Under the pieces are notes generated by a model. That model ran no database searches and had not been told where the DNA came from. It saw nothing but the letters and a program-made list of their open reading frames with translations. The translations under genes were made by a program, and so were the position numbers. Positions 27,624 to 36,583 of a DNA stretch of 64,000 nucleotides are shown here, in pieces (position 1 is the stretch's first letter; every line of letters begins with the position of its first letter). Source of the DNA: Burkholderia sp. WSM2230 (lineage in GTDB: Bacteria > Pseudomonadota > Gammaproteobacteria > Burkholderiales > Burkholderiaceae); the NCBI RefSeq assembly GCF_000472445.1, contig NZ_AXAJ01000009.1, forward strand, positions 62,291 to 126,290. Reading direction: 5' to 3'.

Positions 27624-29158
27624 GGCTGCTCCGTTCTCTCGGACACACCTGTCGCGGCCTCGCGCCGGCCCGCCGTCTCCATCGCCTGGAGCAGCGCGGC
27701 GCCGAGGTCCTCGACGGCTCTGTCTTGCTTCCTGGCGGCCCGATCTCCGAAATTCCGCCAGATGAAGTAATGACTGCGGCTCGGTACGCTGCCGAGCCGT
27801 TCGAATATGTGCGGTAACGCGGGCACGTGATCGCCGTAGAAACACAGCACGGTATCGCGCCGGCGCGCGCGTAGATGCGCGAGCAACCGGCCGATCATGG
27901 CGTCCGCGTTTGCGATATGCCGCAAATATGCCGTCAGATCGTGAAACGCGGGATCTTCCCCAAGGTCGTGATAACGGCTCGATTCGCCTGCTTCGACAGT
28001 TTCCAGATGCAACGGGCCGTGATTTTCCATCGTCATCGCGAAGATGAACGCGGGCTGCGAGCGCGATGCGTCGAGTTCCTTGACGATGCACTCGAACACG
28101 CTTTCATCCGAAATATACGGACCGGCGCGGCGGGCGTTTGCGAAAGCGCGAATGTCGAGGAAGCGATCGAAACCCAGGTGCGGGAAGACGCGGTCGCGGC
28201 CGAAGAAGTCGGCGTAATACGGGTGAATTGCAGCTGTTGCATATCCGGCGCGGCGGAACCAGCCCGCTAGCGATGAGCACGCGCGACGCACAAAAGCGTA
28301 AGGATAGAAGCGGGCGTAGCCGAGCGCGGCCGAGGGCACGCCGGAGAGTAGTGCAAACTCCGATCGCATCGTATTGGCGCCCCACGCGGGGACATCCAGT
28401 TCGCCGTGCGCCGTCGATTCTCGCAGTGCCGCGTCGTATTGTGTGTAGATCGAAGCGTCGAATTTCGCGTTCGAATGGCGTGCGTCGAAAAAGGACTCGC
28501 TCTGGATCACAATGACGTCGGGGCGCGAGTGCGGTTCGGGTGCGTCGAAGAACGGGCTGGCCGCCAGTGCGCGCTCGAGTCTGTGGAACGTAGCGCGCCG
28601 CAAGCCGTTGAGTAGATACGCGACGAACACGGCGAAAAAGCCATGGCGGCGCTGGTCGTCGAGCGGTTCGAGCGTGAGCGGAAAGCGTGCGGCGAACGCA
28701 TAGCCGAGCGCGAGACAGAACGCCGCCACAGCCGCCGCGCCAACGGTGATGTGCGTGGGCGCAACGGAATCGAAATAGAAACCGGCGGCGACGGCAGCAA
28801 CGCCCGCTACGATGGCCGCAACCTCGCCACCGCTCAGGAACGGCAGATAGAGACGCGGATGCGCAAAGAGCTGGCTGAAAAGGCTCAAATCGGTGAAGAC
28901 GAACGGCTCGCGCAGCGAGGCGTATTTGGCATTGCTCACGGTGCTCATGAGCGCGACTAGCGCCAGCGCCATGAACGCCGAAAAATGCGGGCGGCGCGTG
29001 AGCGCGAGAAACAAGCTGGCGAGAAAAATCACGCTGGCGATGTGCAGCGCGCAGGCCAGCATTGGACGGCGCAAGGCCGCCCTCGGGAGCGCGATCGCGT
29101 CCGCGGCAAACGACAGCACGATGACCGTCGCGAAAGTGATCGCGATCGAACACACCAC
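27620..29158 (-). CDS. membrane LTA-synthase/sulfatase-superfamily phosphotransferase (RkpI/WcbQ-like)
   Basis: Predicted 512-residue inner-membrane protein. The first about 190 residues hold five or so hydrophobic helices. The rest is a periplasmic alkaline-phosphatase-fold domain: VIVIQSESFF near residue 215 (metal Glu), GANTMRSEF with the likely Thr nucleophile, MTMENHGPL and YGDHVPALP (metal Asp/His). Family members transfer phosphoglycerol or phosphoethanolamine, or hydrolyse such groups. GTG at 29158 starts one base after the SDR stop; the end overlaps the PKS start. In rkp/wcb loci the equivalent gene lies in the same place. The substrate is unknown; a lipid or capsule head-group modification is inferred. 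Confidence 0.75.
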   Translation of the reverse strand: MVCSIAITFATVIVLSFAADAIALPRAALRRPMLACALHIASVIFLASLFLALTRRPHFSAFMALALVALMSTVSNAKYASLREPFVFTDLSLFSQLFAHPRLYLPFLSGGEVAAIVAGVAAVAAGFYFDSVAPTHITVGAAAVAAFCLALGYAFAARFPLTLEPLDDQRRHGFFAVFVAYLLNGLRRATFHRLERALAASPFFDAPEPHSRPDVIVIQSESFFDARHSNAKFDASIYTQYDAALRESTAHGELDVPAWGANTMRSEFALLSGVPSAALGYARFYPYAFVRRACSSLAGWFRRAGYATAAIHPYYADFFGRDRVFPHLGFDRFLDIRAFANARRAGPYISDESVFECIVKELDASRSQPAFIFAMTMENHGPLHLETVEAGESSRYHDLGEDPAFHDLTAYLRHIANADAMIGRLLAHLRARRRDTVLCFYGDHVPALPHIFERLGSVPSRSHYFIWRNFGDRAARKQDRAVEDLGAALLQAMETAGRREAATGVSERTEQP

Positions 29159-29159
29159 G

Positions 29160-29951
29160 CTATCGCTCCTCGCGCGGTAGATAGGACAGACGGCCGAGAA
29201 TGGCGTCGGCCAGTGTGGCTGGCAGAAGTGGGAGCAGGCGCATGCCGAAGGCGAGGACGTTCGGAAAAGCGATTTCTGCGCGGCCTATTGCGAGTTTGGT
29301 CTGAATATGCCGGGCGGCTTTGTCGGCCGACCAGAGGAACGGCTTTTCACCGGGGAAGACGTCGCTCATCGCCGTTTTTACGAAGCCCGGCAGGACGACC
29401 GAGACGCGAATGTTGTCGCGTGCGAGCACGGGGCGCACCGAGTCGCCCCAGGCTTTCAGCGCGGCCTTGCTGGCGCAATAGGCGGGGGAAATTGCCATGC
29501 CGCGCAGCGCGGCGATGGAGCTGATCAAGGCGATGTGGCCGCGACGGCGCACGCGCATCCGTTCTATGACGGGCAGCGCGGCGTTGAGCGCGCCGTAGAA
29601 GTTGGTGTCGACAATCGTCGCCGTGCGTTCCCGCCCTTCCCAGTCGTCGACATGGGCAAGCGTACTCGCTACGCCCGCGTTGGCGATGAGGAGGTCGATG
29701 GGGTGAACGGTATCGAATGCGTTCAGCCAGTCGCCCAAGGCCGCGGCGTCGCGAACGTCGAGCGAGGCCGTGAGCACCCGAGCGCCTTTTTCGCGGCAGG
29801 CTTGGGCACACGCTTCGAGGCGCTCGGAGTTACGGGCGACCAGGCCGAGCGTCACACCCGGCGCAGCAAAGGCAAGCGCGAGCGCGCAGCCAATGCCGGC
29901 GCTGGCTCCGGTAATGGCGACGTGGCGCGACCGAACGCTTGCGTTACGCAT
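29160..29951 (-). CDS. short-chain dehydrogenase/reductase (RkpH/WcbP-like)
   Basis: Predicted 263-residue SDR. Features: cofactor motif TGASAGIG, NAG in LLIANAG, and the catalytic Ser and YxxxK in SSIAAL and YCASK. A hydrophobic C-terminal stretch (LLPLLPATLADAIL) could associate with the membrane, as in sphingoid-base ketoreductases. I prefer ATG 29951 over the in-frame TTG at 29957; it overlaps the kpsS stop by 8 nt. Placed between kpsS and the PKS module, it may reduce the ketone produced by the oxoamine synthase. The fold is clear; the substrate is inferred. Confidence 0.82.
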   Translation of the reverse strand: MRNASVRSRHVAITGASAGIGCALALAFAAPGVTLGLVARNSERLEACAQACREKGARVLTASLDVRDAAALGDWLNAFDTVHPIDLLIANAGVASTLAHVDDWEGRERTATIVDTNFYGALNAALPVIERMRVRRRGHIALISSIAALRGMAISPAYCASKAALKAWGDSVRPVLARDNIRVSVVLPGFVKTAMSDVFPGEKPFLWSADKAARHIQTKLAIGRAEIAFPNVLAFGMRLLPLLPATLADAILGRLSYLPREER

Positions 29952-31242
29952 GCGCAACCGCCTCGAGCCGACGAACGGCGCCCGTTGTAGCCATGTCGAT
30001 GCCCGTACGGGTATAAAAGTCGCCGTTGATTTGAGTGTGATGCACGACGTAGTCGAGGAACGCGCGGTAGAGCGCCATATCCGGCGGCGCAGCGTCGTGC
30101 CAGAAAGCTTCCAGCGTGCCTTGCCACGTCAGCCCGGCCATCGAGTAAATCGCCGTACCAAGCGTCATGAGCGGCAACGCGTGATGAAGCGCGGATAGCC
30201 CAACCGTGCTGTTCACGACCACCGCACCACGTGCGTTGTCGAGCAAGGTCGGCAGGTGTCCCGAGTCGATGAAGCGCAGGCGGTTCTCTATCCCCAACTC
30301 GCGAGCGAGCTGTTGTGCCATACGCCGGTAGTCGATCAGGCCGGTGTCGAGCGGATGATTCTTGATAACCAGTATCGACCTGGCAGGTGCGTGCGCCGCA
30401 AAGGACCGCATCACTCGATCGATCACGTCGCGAATGCCCTCGAATGGCGAATGGACGACAATCTGCGAATCGGAATTGAGTTGCAGCGGAAACACGTAAT
30501 AGTCGTCTCCGGATGCGAGCAGATCCTTGATGACCTTGTTGGCATGCTGCGCGTGTACGCGTGACAAGGCAGCACGTCTTGCCAGTCCGGCATACTCCAC
30601 CAGTCCATTGCGCGGACGGTGAGACGCATAGTGCGGAAAGCGGCGCGCGTACAACGCATTAGCCGCTCGATAGCGAATATCGTGGTATGCCCGCTCGAAA
30701 AGGTTATACGGCGTCTGCACGCCAGTCGGGCACGGCGGCGTTTCCTCGCGACGATCCAGATACCACTGCGCGTCTCGCGGCATCTCGGAGCGCCCGTTTA
30801 CGCCGGTTCTCTCGAGCGTTACCCACCAGGGTCGCACGTAGCCTTCCTCGAACACGTGAACGCGGCAGCCTTCGGCTTGCGCCACGGCGTGCATGGGCCA
30901 ATGAATTGCGCGGCAATCGCCGAACAGCACCACGTCGGTCACTCCATGCCGGGAAATTGCCGACGCGTACCATCCTGGAAGCTCTTGCGCATGACCAGCG
31001 AAATTCACCTGCTGCCCGACGTTCGCGTAAGCGAGGTCTCCTCCGCAGAAGTTCACGCGCGTGAAGTCGTGCCCGCGAGCAACAAGAGCACGCCCCAATT
31101 CGGCGAAGAATGGCGAAGCGGTGCCCTGCAGCGCGAGAAAGGAACGGCGTGCGCAAGGACCGCCGCTCAACAGCACGTTATCCCGAAAGTCGGCTTGGCG
31201 AGTATTCGTAGCCACGCGCATCGCACGAAGATTGGCCGACAT
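29944..31242 (-). CDS. kpsS: KpsS-type capsule polysaccharide beta-Kdo transferase (RkpJ/WcbO-like)
   Basis: Predicted 432-residue cytoplasmic enzyme of the KpsS/RkpJ family. Typical segments are FLALQGTASPFFAELGRAL near the N-terminus, VFEEGYVRPWWVTLE, and the C-terminal VVVNSTVGLSALHHALPLMTLG and GLTWQGTLEAFW. With KpsC, KpsS builds the poly-Kdo linker joining group 2 capsules to a lipid terminus. The start overlaps the sulfotransferase stop by one base (TAATG). An alternative ATG lies seven codons in. A matching kpsC is present at 44.3 kb, so the full linker machinery is encoded. Confidence 0.88.
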   Translation of the reverse strand: MSANLRAMRVATNTRQADFRDNVLLSGGPCARRSFLALQGTASPFFAELGRALVARGHDFTRVNFCGGDLAYANVGQQVNFAGHAQELPGWYASAISRHGVTDVVLFGDCRAIHWPMHAVAQAEGCRVHVFEEGYVRPWWVTLERTGVNGRSEMPRDAQWYLDRREETPPCPTGVQTPYNLFERAYHDIRYRAANALYARRFPHYASHRPRNGLVEYAGLARRAALSRVHAQHANKVIKDLLASGDDYYVFPLQLNSDSQIVVHSPFEGIRDVIDRVMRSFAAHAPARSILVIKNHPLDTGLIDYRRMAQQLARELGIENRLRFIDSGHLPTLLDNARGAVVVNSTVGLSALHHALPLMTLGTAIYSMAGLTWQGTLEAFWHDAAPPDMALYRAFLDYVVHHTQINGDFYTRTGIDMATTGAVRRLEAVAHA

Positions 31243-32459
31243 TAGAGCCTCGAAAACGTGATCGACCGCACCATGGCTCCAAGCTCTCGATCATCTCCGC
31301 TTAGACCTTCGCGACAAGGATTGACGGGATCGAGAACCTGAATCTTCAGGCTGATTGCGCGACGCGGCTGGAGCCTCATGTCAGGCACCACGACGCTGAG
31401 CGTCATGCCGGTGCCGTTGCGCTGACCCAACGAGAGGCGCGAGTGAAACACGGTACGGTCGTCGAGCGAAATCATCACGTCGCGCCCTTTGCCATGCAAC
31501 TCCGCGACCCAGACGATGTCGAGCGCCATTGCCAACGCGCCCTCGTAATCCTCCGTGGGCGTAAACAGGACGTCGTTGAGCGTGCCACGGGTCCACGCCC
31601 CGTCGCGCTCAGCCGGATAAAAGCCGTGATCGATATACCGCGAGCCGTTGCCGGTGTTGCGCAAGTCGATTGCCTGATCCGTGCGCAGCGGAAAACCAAT
31701 CTTGCGTCCGGCTTCGAGCGACGCCGACGCACCGCTCGCCCAGCCGTTCACCTCTGCTATCGATTCGATGAACGGCAAATGCTCCGACATGTTGGCGCGC
31801 GCGAATTTGTCGTGCACAGGAAGCTCGCTGACCTTGCGAAAGCTCGCGAGAGAAAAGTCGTCGATACCGCCGAGAAAGCCGGAAATGCTTTGCTGCCAAC
31901 GAGCGTTGTCCAGCACGAGATCGTCGTAGAACACGTTAAGGAAATCGCCGGCACCGTGGCGCCCAACCGCATAGTTCCAGGCGTGGATCCAGCCAAACAG
32001 GGCGTTCTCGACATCCTCCGGACGCACGCTCTCGCCGTGATCCTTCTTTAGCATCGACAACACCACGTCGAACGGATCGCGTGTGATGTGGATCTCCTTG
32101 AGACCCAGCCATTGCGGATAGTTCGGTTGCGGCCATGCGTGATGCCCTGGAAACTTCGTTCCGAAGAAGCGCGCTTCCTTGCCAAACACGGCGCGAAAGA
32201 CGCTGCGCACGATGGCTTGCTCGTCGCGTGAGCGCACGGGCATCAGGTGAGCGAAATTGTCGAAGTCGGCAAACGCGCGCATGCGTGCCTCTTCGCTAAA
32301 GAGGACATCGAGCGCGTCGAAGAGCTTCTTGGACGCGTATTCGTGAAAGAGCGCGACCGCCCCGCTCTGGTTCAACGCGGCGCCCAGCGCTGTCGTGCCG
32401 CTGCGCGGCGCGCCGCCTACAACGAGCCAGAACAGTTCTTCGGCTTGCGGGTACTCCAT
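31242..32459 (-). CDS. PAPS-dependent sulfotransferase with extra C-terminal domain
   Basis: Predicted 405-residue cytoplasmic sulfotransferase. The 5'-phosphosulfate loop GGAPRSGTTALG is at residues 15-26 and the 3'-phosphate motif is around HITRDPFDVVLSML (R-D-P near 128-130). Beyond residue 260 an additional about 145-residue region appears beta-rich (VWVAELHGKGRDVMISLDD) and is not part of a minimal sulfotransferase. ATG 32459 has a GGGAGGAG ribosome site and follows the preceding stop by 2 nt. It probably sulfates the capsule repeat unit; an APS kinase gene at 48.2 kb could supply PAPS. Confidence 0.83.
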   Translation of the reverse strand: MEYPQAEELFWLVVGGAPRSGTTALGAALNQSGAVALFHEYASKKLFDALDVLFSEEARMRAFADFDNFAHLMPVRSRDEQAIVRSVFRAVFGKEARFFGTKFPGHHAWPQPNYPQWLGLKEIHITRDPFDVVLSMLKKDHGESVRPEDVENALFGWIHAWNYAVGRHGAGDFLNVFYDDLVLDNARWQQSISGFLGGIDDFSLASFRKVSELPVHDKFARANMSEHLPFIESIAEVNGWASGASASLEAGRKIGFPLRTDQAIDLRNTGNGSRYIDHGFYPAERDGAWTRGTLNDVLFTPTEDYEGALAMALDIVWVAELHGKGRDVMISLDDRTVFHSRLSLGQRNGTGMTLSVVVPDMRLQPRRAISLKIQVLDPVNPCREGLSGDDRELGAMVRSITFSRL

Positions 32460-32461
32460 GT

Positions 32462-33097
32462 TCACTCCTCCCACAACCAACCCACGCCTCGCAGCGCTTT
32501 ACTGTCTTTTTTCGCCTGGCGGCGTTTAAGCCAGTTGCGCATGTGAATGGCAGCCGTGCCGAGGTTGCGCCCAAAGAGACGATGAAGTTTCCCGTCGTCC
32601 GCCAGCTGCTGTGTAATGCGCTGGACTGAAGTTGGCGCAAGAATCGACGGCTGGATGTGGAATGCGGTCGACAGAAGGGGCGCAATCTGAAACTTCTGGG
32701 TATCGTCGACAACGATCACGAAAACATCAGGCCACGCATTGAGCGAATAGAGGCCGATGCGCGCCTGCGCAAGCGCTTCGACGATGATCTCCGAACGAAA
32801 GCCCGACGCCTCCAGAACGACCAGAGTGTCGCCCTTCATCGCACGGCACGCCGCGCGGATGGCCTCGACGTCGATGACCTCTCCGTCACCGGCTGTCGTC
32901 TTCACCCAATCACGGAACGCAATCTCCATAAGGCCGCGTCCGTCCTGCACTGCGGACTCCTGACGCAAGACCGTTTCATGATCGACGACGAGCGAGATGG
33001 GATCGGCGGACGAACGGTTCGCAACACGACGGATAACCGTCGTGCTCGCCGCTCGCTCCGAAAACCAGCAGGAGGCCGGGAGGCAAACGGTATGCAT
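32462..33097 (-). CDS. hypothetical capsule-operon protein
   Basis: I do not recognise the family of this 211-residue protein. It looks soluble, with an alternating alpha/beta pattern (DTLVVLEASGFRSEIIVEAL, then VFVIVVDDTQKFQIAPLL) and a basic C-terminus (MRNWLKRRQAKKDSKALR). It starts one base after the upstream stop and ends 2 nt before the sulfotransferase start, so its expression is locked to the capsule operon. A role in sugar or head-group transfer is possible but not shown. Confidence 0.65.
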   Translation of the reverse strand: MHTVCLPASCWFSERAASTTVIRRVANRSSADPISLVVDHETVLRQESAVQDGRGLMEIAFRDWVKTTAGDGEVIDVEAIRAACRAMKGDTLVVLEASGFRSEIIVEALAQARIGLYSLNAWPDVFVIVVDDTQKFQIAPLLSTAFHIQPSILAPTSVQRITQQLADDGKLHRLFGRNLGTAAIHMRNWLKRRQAKKDSKALRGVGWLWEE

Positions 33098-33098
33098 G

Positions 33099-34880
33099 TT
33101 ATCGACTCAGAAAAGGTGTTGTCTTCAAAAGCGCGCGGAAATAAAACAGCGGACCGCCCTGCAAAAAAATCACGTCACGTCGGCGTCGATGGAGATAGAG
33201 CGCCGAAAGCAACGTCCCAGCCCACAACCGCAATGAGCGAGCCTGGAAATAGTCGTCGAGGCTGTTGAAGAAGAACTCACCCTTCGGCCGCAGCGCGAGA
33301 TGGTTCTGCAAGATGCCGTTCTCGAGCACAAATGCCCGAACCGGATCAACGCGATCGTCCAGGAAGCGATGCAGTGCGCGCTCCACCCACGAAACCGGCA
33401 ATTGGTCGAACACCAAAAGCTTTTCGAAATCGGCGACGAACTGGCGCAGCTTGTCATGACGCACGGGAACGCGCGCACGCGCCAGTGTGTCGATGATCCA
33501 CGAGATACGCCGCTGCGAACGCTGAACCGTTGCCATCGGCAACTCGGTCCGGATGGTCTCTGGTACGTACTTGCGCGCAAACTGATTCATGGTTTCCAGC
33601 GCACGTGACGCTGCAACCTTGACTGCCGGCTTTCGTGAAATCGGCAGCGCCTCAGTCCATGCCCGCTCCCGCGTGCCCCGCCCCCGCGCATTCTCAATGA
33701 TCGTTCCGCCCACGCTCGACAGCAGCGGGCGGGCGACGAGCGACTGCGTAATTCCGAACGGATTCACACGACTCGGAATGCCGTGGTCCGCAGCGCGATA
33801 GGCGTGCTCCAGATCCTCGAACTCAACCCAGAAGAGGTTTTCATTCTGAGGACAGGCGAGCCACACTGCGCGCTTGCACAGATACATGCTGCCCGTCGGA
33901 TAGTTGCCTTGGCCGTGGCGCAATGCGTTCGCGGTCTGATAACCCTGCAGTTCCGTCAGCGCATGCACGCTGGGCGCGAACTCGCTTGGATTTTCGATCG
34001 CGTCATCGCGCATCACGCCGCGAACGGTTTGCCCCCGGACCCGGTGCGAGACCCCGAAGTCGGAATAGCGGCGCGGCACGAGGTTGTATTTGTCGTCGAA
34101 AAATACGCTCTGCAACGTCGTGAACGAGTAGTGATCGCCGAAATCGCGCACGACTTCGCCGAAGTCGCTGGGCAGGAACACACGATCGTGAATGATGCAC
34201 AGGTTCGGATGCGACGCTTCTTCAGCAAGGCGGTTCTTTTTCGCGCTGATCTGCACAGGCGGCGCCGGAATGTCTTCCCCGACGATGCGCACCTGATCGA
34301 AATAGGCGAAATTCTTTCCCGGCCGGCCGCACAGAAGAATTTCCTTCTTGGGCAGCTTGATCTCAAGAATGCGCTCTACGACCTTGTTAAGGAGCGTCGC
34401 GTCTTCCGGACCCACGGGAATACCGAAAGTCCATGCGTCCAGACCCGTGTCACGCTCCGCCGGCAGCGGCGCTCGCTTGCTGAACACCATGCCTTCTGCA
34501 GTCTGCCCAGTAAGCTCAAGGCCTTCCTTGAAGTACTCGCGCAGGTAATACGCCGTGTCCGATGTATCGCCGATCACGCTGATGGTCGAGCCGACTTCGG
34601 CCGCGTGCGCGACATCCCAGAAAATCAGCGGCGCGAGCGGTGAATCTGCGGCGATGCCATACAAGACCACGTGTGGCGCGCTGATCCAGGAAAAGCGCTG
34701 CGCGGCATGTACCCGCTTGACGACGTTGTCCGCGCTCCGTCCCTTGAGAGACCGGAACGTAACGACATGAGCGCCGCCGTCAGCGAGCGTCAGAACGTGC
34801 CCCGGAAGTGCCGGTGCAGTCTTCGCGCTGACGAGGGTGTAACTGAGCGCCTTATAGTGAACGAGCTTCGTTACTGGCAT
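33099..34880 (-). CDS. large probable glycosyltransferase of the capsule operon
   Basis: Predicted 593-residue cytoplasmic protein with at least two parts. Residues about 60-200 resemble a class I methyltransferase-like fold without a clear SAM loop (VVLYGIAADSPLAPLIFWDV). Residues about 230-420 read like a GT-A type glycosyltransferase, with NLCIIHDRVFLPSDF, YNLVPRRYSDFG and NLFWVEFEDLEHAYRA, the last acidic cluster suiting acceptor and metal binding. The C-terminal 170 residues are helical and unassigned. It overlaps the cupin gene stop by 10 nt. Probably one of the repeat-unit transferases. Confidence 0.55.
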   Translation of the reverse strand: MPVTKLVHYKALSYTLVSAKTAPALPGHVLTLADGGAHVVTFRSLKGRSADNVVKRVHAAQRFSWISAPHVVLYGIAADSPLAPLIFWDVAHAAEVGSTISVIGDTSDTAYYLREYFKEGLELTGQTAEGMVFSKRAPLPAERDTGLDAWTFGIPVGPEDATLLNKVVERILEIKLPKKEILLCGRPGKNFAYFDQVRIVGEDIPAPPVQISAKKNRLAEEASHPNLCIIHDRVFLPSDFGEVVRDFGDHYSFTTLQSVFFDDKYNLVPRRYSDFGVSHRVRGQTVRGVMRDDAIENPSEFAPSVHALTELQGYQTANALRHGQGNYPTGSMYLCKRAVWLACPQNENLFWVEFEDLEHAYRAADHGIPSRVNPFGITQSLVARPLLSSVGGTIIENARGRGTRERAWTEALPISRKPAVKVAASRALETMNQFARKYVPETIRTELPMATVQRSQRRISWIIDTLARARVPVRHDKLRQFVADFEKLLVFDQLPVSWVERALHRFLDDRVDPVRAFVLENGILQNHLALRPKGEFFFNSLDDYFQARSLRLWAGTLLSALYLHRRRRDVIFLQGGPLFYFRALLKTTPFLSR

Positions 34881-35209
34881 GACTCACTGTCAACAAGATA
34901 TTTGTCGTTGCGGGCGCCAGGCGTCTTGACGACGACGTTCACCGTGTCGGTGAGTGCCTCGAAGTCGGTGACGTCGCCAGGAGAGAGGACAACGATATCG
35001 CCTGCCGTCCACTCCTTGCCAACCATGCGCACACGCCCCGAAACGATGACCGTGATTTCGGACGCAATGCGATGCACATGCGCTTCTTCACGTGTTCCAG
35101 CGGCGTAAGTCTTGACTGCGACTTCGCAAGCGTCGGTGGAAAAGGCCGTCGGCTCAAAGCCACCAACGAACCAGCCCTTGATCATGTCGTCGAGCTTGAA
35201 TGCTTTCAT
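34871..35209 (-). CDS. small single-domain cupin
   Basis: Predicted 112-residue beta-barrel protein. H44, H46 and E51 (EEAHVHRIASE) give the metal-binding first cupin motif, and GDIVVLSPGDVTDFEAL the second. The start overlaps the preceding nucleotidyltransferase stop (ATGA). Small cupins in polysaccharide loci can be sugar epimerases, isomerases or carboxylate-binding enzymes. This one may process the unusual building block made by the neighbouring nucleotidyltransferase/HAD genes. No specific reaction can be assigned. Confidence 0.75.
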   Translation of the reverse strand: MKAFKLDDMIKGWFVGGFEPTAFSTDACEVAVKTYAAGTREEAHVHRIASEITVIVSGRVRMVGKEWTAGDIVVLSPGDVTDFEALTDTVNVVVKTPGARNDKYLVDSESCQ

Positions 35210-35940
35210 GCGTGGACTCCATGGTCGAAATGCGCTTCAACATGGCTCAACTGGCGCTCGCTCTTGATCGGCTGATATTTCGAATTGTCGATACGATGCA
35301 CGCCGATGCGACGCTGATCGAGGACGAGTTCGTTGAGCACGGGAGTCACATAGAAGTCGCCTTCGACGTGCGCGTCCTTGCGAATCATCGACTTCGCAGC
35401 GCTCACGAACTGCCGGCCGTCGGCGAACCAGTAAAGCCCCGCCGACGCATGCTGGCTGATCGGGCGCTTTTCGGCCGCTTCGGTGACCAGTCCATCGTCA
35501 CCGACCCGAACATATGAGTAGCGCGGATGAACCGACGTGAACGTGATGAGTCCCGCGTCCAGGCCACGCGAGCGAAAAGACTCGATCGTTTCCGACAAAT
35601 TCACGTCAAGCAACTGATTCGCATTGAGGATCAGCAGTTCCTCTTCTGCGTCGAGGTACGGCGCGGCAAGCAGGGCCGTGCACGCCGCACCCTTTACGCC
35701 ATCGTTCACCGGAATCACCTTTGCGTCGGCGTTCAGAATGTTGACTACGTTGCCGAGATGGAAGCGCGTGATATCGGCCTTGCGCAGAGCCACGATGACT
35801 CGACCGTTCGACAATGTCCGGGTGGTTTCCAGCACGCGCTGGATCAGCGGTACACCGTCAATTTCTGCTAGCAGCAGCGGATATCCACCGTCGGCTGCCT
35901 CGATGGGAGCAACGCCGGCTCCAAGGATGAGTATGTTCAT
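35206..35940 (-). CDS. nucleotidyltransferase-like protein with degenerate signature
   Basis: Predicted 244-residue GT-A/NTP-transferase-fold protein. The usual signature G-x-G-[ST]-R and the downstream P-K-P-L are replaced by GAGVAPIEAADGG and YPLLLAEIDGVPL, so the conserved Arg and Lys are absent. The remaining fold markers are present: ACTALLAAPYL, LLILNANQLLDVN and EGDFYVTPVLNEL. The latter parallel the second, canonical nucleotidyltransferase at 37.2-38.0 kb. It may be a divergent cytidylyltransferase, a glycosyltransferase or a non-catalytic partner. It shares ATGA overlaps with both neighbours. Confidence 0.7.
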   Translation of the reverse strand: MNILILGAGVAPIEAADGGYPLLLAEIDGVPLIQRVLETTRTLSNGRVIVALRKADITRFHLGNVVNILNADAKVIPVNDGVKGAACTALLAAPYLDAEEELLILNANQLLDVNLSETIESFRSRGLDAGLITFTSVHPRYSYVRVGDDGLVTEAAEKRPISQHASAGLYWFADGRQFVSAAKSMIRKDAHVEGDFYVTPVLNELVLDQRRIGVHRIDNSKYQPIKSERQLSHVEAHFDHGVHA

Positions 35941-36569
35941 GCTGCAACTCCTTCATCGGCGTGACGGATGCGCGCCAGGATGTTTTCCAGATTCGTTTCT
36001 TCCACGTCCTTGACGACGAGCACATGAGCACCCGAAGCGCGCGCTGCCTTCACGCCGTTCTCGTTGTCCTCGACGATCACGCACTCGTGGGGTTCGCAAC
36101 CGAGCGCCTGCATGGCCTTCAGATAAATTTCCGGATGCGGCTTGGCCTGCACGACATCTTCATTCGACAGGACGACGTCGAGGTATCGCGCCAGTCCGGC
36201 CTTCTGCATCATCAGCTCAATCGTGTGACGGATCGAATTCGATGCGACGCCCACCTTGTAACCTCTGGCCTTCAGCGTCGAGAGCGCGAATTCGTGGTTA
36301 AAGCGCGGTCTGCAATGCGCGTGAACGAGTTCCGTGGTGTAAATCTGCTTCATCTCGTTGATGAATCCGTGCAGATTCTGCGGAAGGTCATTCTGAATCG
36401 ACAGCATCTCAAGCTTCTTCTTGGTCGGCAAACCGTCGTACATCGTCAGATGTTCGAGGCGGTTGATCGCGTAACCGAACAGCTCCAGCGCGCGATTAAG
36501 CGCATCGTAGTGCCAGTCCTTGGCTTCGATGAGTACGCCGTCCATGTCGAAGATTACTGCCTTGATCAT
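35937..36569 (-). CDS. HAD-superfamily phosphatase (beta-phosphoglucomutase-like subfamily)
   Basis: Predicted 210-residue HAD hydrolase. Motif I is VIFDMDGVL (nucleophile D8, acid D10), motif II is VGVASNS, motif III Lys is in QAKPHPEIY and motif IV is IVEDNENG. A helical cap between residues 15 and 85 fits the phosphoglucomutase-like class. I prefer ATG 36569 over an in-frame GTG at 36578. In this operon it is well placed to dephosphorylate a sugar- or polyol-phosphate made for nucleotide activation. Confidence 0.8.
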   Translation of the reverse strand: MIKAVIFDMDGVLIEAKDWHYDALNRALELFGYAINRLEHLTMYDGLPTKKKLEMLSIQNDLPQNLHGFINEMKQIYTTELVHAHCRPRFNHEFALSTLKARGYKVGVASNSIRHTIELMMQKAGLARYLDVVLSNEDVVQAKPHPEIYLKAMQALGCEPHECVIVEDNENGVKAARASGAHVLVVKDVEETNLENILARIRHADEGVAA

Positions 36570-36583
36570 GTTCTTCACTCTTC

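Noticed and set aside
27624..28091. N-terminal extension of the PKS frame by about 156 codons
   Set aside because: The extra part lies inside the LTA-synthase-like gene and is not PKS-like; the ketosynthase begins exactly at ATG 27623.
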